Notes under the pieces: generated by a model | What the model was told of the DNA's origin: nothing | What the model saw: the letters and a program-made list of their open reading frames with translations, nothing else | Databases searched by the model: none | In this document: in pieces, positions 6,240 through 6,621 of the stretch | Layout of the letters: the number at the start of each line of letters is the position of its first letter | How positions within the stretch are numbered: position 1 is the first letter of the stretch | Origin: Litoreibacter sp. | GTDB taxonomy: Bacteria > Pseudomonadota > Alphaproteobacteria > Rhodobacterales > Rhodobacteraceae | Reading direction: 5' to 3' | Assembly (NCBI GenBank): GCA_013042765.1 | Contig: JABDPP010000184.1 | Span: 1-6,621 of the forward strand | DNA length: 6,621 bases | Program-made: the position numbers and the translations under genes

Positions 6240-6621
6240 TCAGGCTGGATCCAGATCCTTTGGTACCACGAAATCTACCAGTTTTGCGGACCCAAAGCTG
6301 AGATCGCTCCAGTCATCAACGTCCACTTCGACGACCAGCGTGGCGGCTGTCGGGAACTGACGGAACTTCACGTGACGGGGACGTTCGGCCGCGATCATGG
6401 CCGCAAACTCCGCGAAACCGGGGTTATGCCCAACCACCATCAGATCGCCAGGAGGCGCCTGCTGGATCAGGCGTAGGATCGTGTCGGGGCCGGCATGATA
6501 GAGCCCGCTTTCGAAGCTCGCTTCTGGCCGCGGCGACATTTCTTCGACCGCCAGCGCGCAGGACCACTTCGCGCGCTCTGCCGTTGAACAGAGCACCTGC
6601 GCAGGAACGTGGCTCTGCTCG
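6240..6621 (-). CDS. SixA-type histidine phosphatase (5' part missing)
   Basis: The reading frame is open from the right edge (residues EQSHVPAQVLCSTAERAK at 6565-6620) to TGA at 6242-6240, about 126 residues. It is the C-terminal three quarters of a SixA-like member of the histidine phosphatase (phosphoglycerate mutase-like) superfamily. Visible signatures are VLCSTAERA, which carries the conserved phosphate-binding-region arginine, and DLMVVGHNPGFAEFA with the second catalytic histidine (codon 6426-6428). The first catalytic histidine motif (RHA/RHG) and the true start lie beyond the window; a GTG at 6596-6594 is internal, not the start. SixA of E. coli removes phosphate from phosphohistidine on HPt domains or on the nitrogen PTS protein NPr. 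Whether this homologue does so cannot be told here. It converges on bztD and is not part of that operon. Confidence 0.85.
   Translation of the reverse strand, partial: EQSHVPAQVLCSTAERAKWSCALAVEEMSPRPEASFESGLYHAGPDTILRLIQQAPPGDLMVVGHNPGFAEFAAMIAAERPRHVKFRQFPTAATLVVEVDVDDWSDLSFGSAKLVDFVVPKDLDPA

Noticed and set aside
1..6621. Mobile elements, CRISPR arrays, tRNA or rRNA genes, toxin-antitoxin or defence genes
   Set aside because: I saw no transposase, integrase, spaced direct repeats, tRNA-like cloverleaf or defence motif. Every gene belongs to a common alphaproteobacterial family in conventional order.

Overview
The window reads as an ordinary chromosomal segment of an alphaproteobacterium, most likely Rhodobacterales (Roseobacter/Rhodobacter group). 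The evidence is a moderately GC-rich sequence, a bacterial ATP12-type F1-ATPase assembly chaperone next to a HAD phosphatase, and a complete four-gene bztABCD/aapJQMP-type amino-acid ABC transporter whose gene order and protein lengths (339, 419, 428 and 263 residues) fit the Rhodobacter capsulatus bzt operon. The order assignment is inferred from protein character and gene order, not from a database search.

Layout. Positions 1-26 hold the last codons of an upstream gene. Its stop overlaps a GTG start of a HAD-superfamily phosphatase (23-691), which is followed after 3 bases by an ATP12 family chaperone (695-1402). A 240-base AT-rich gap (1403-1642) carries a weak hairpin, a palindromic possible operator, a probable sigma-70-type promoter, and a leader with a strong hairpin just ahead of the bztA ribosome binding site. 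Then come bztA (periplasmic binding protein, 1643-2662), a 150-base spacer with a strong terminator-like hairpin, bztB and bztC (two permeases, 2813-4072 and 4074-5360, 1 base apart), and bztD (ATPase, 5376-6167). A clear intrinsic terminator (6195-6225) closes the operon. A convergent, 5'-truncated SixA-type histidine phosphatase gene (6240-6621, minus strand) runs off the right edge.

How the genes work together. BztA captures an acidic amino acid or its amide in the periplasm, the BztB/BztC heterodimer forms the membrane channel, and BztD hydrolyses ATP to drive uptake. The hairpin after bztA is placed to let bztA transcripts outnumber those of the membrane and ATPase genes. The genes on either side look like unrelated housekeeping functions.

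I see no mobile element, CRISPR array, RNA gene or undescribed multi-gene system. What merits a second look is regulatory: the bztA leader, its upstream palindrome and CtrA-like motif, and the bztA-bztB spacer.
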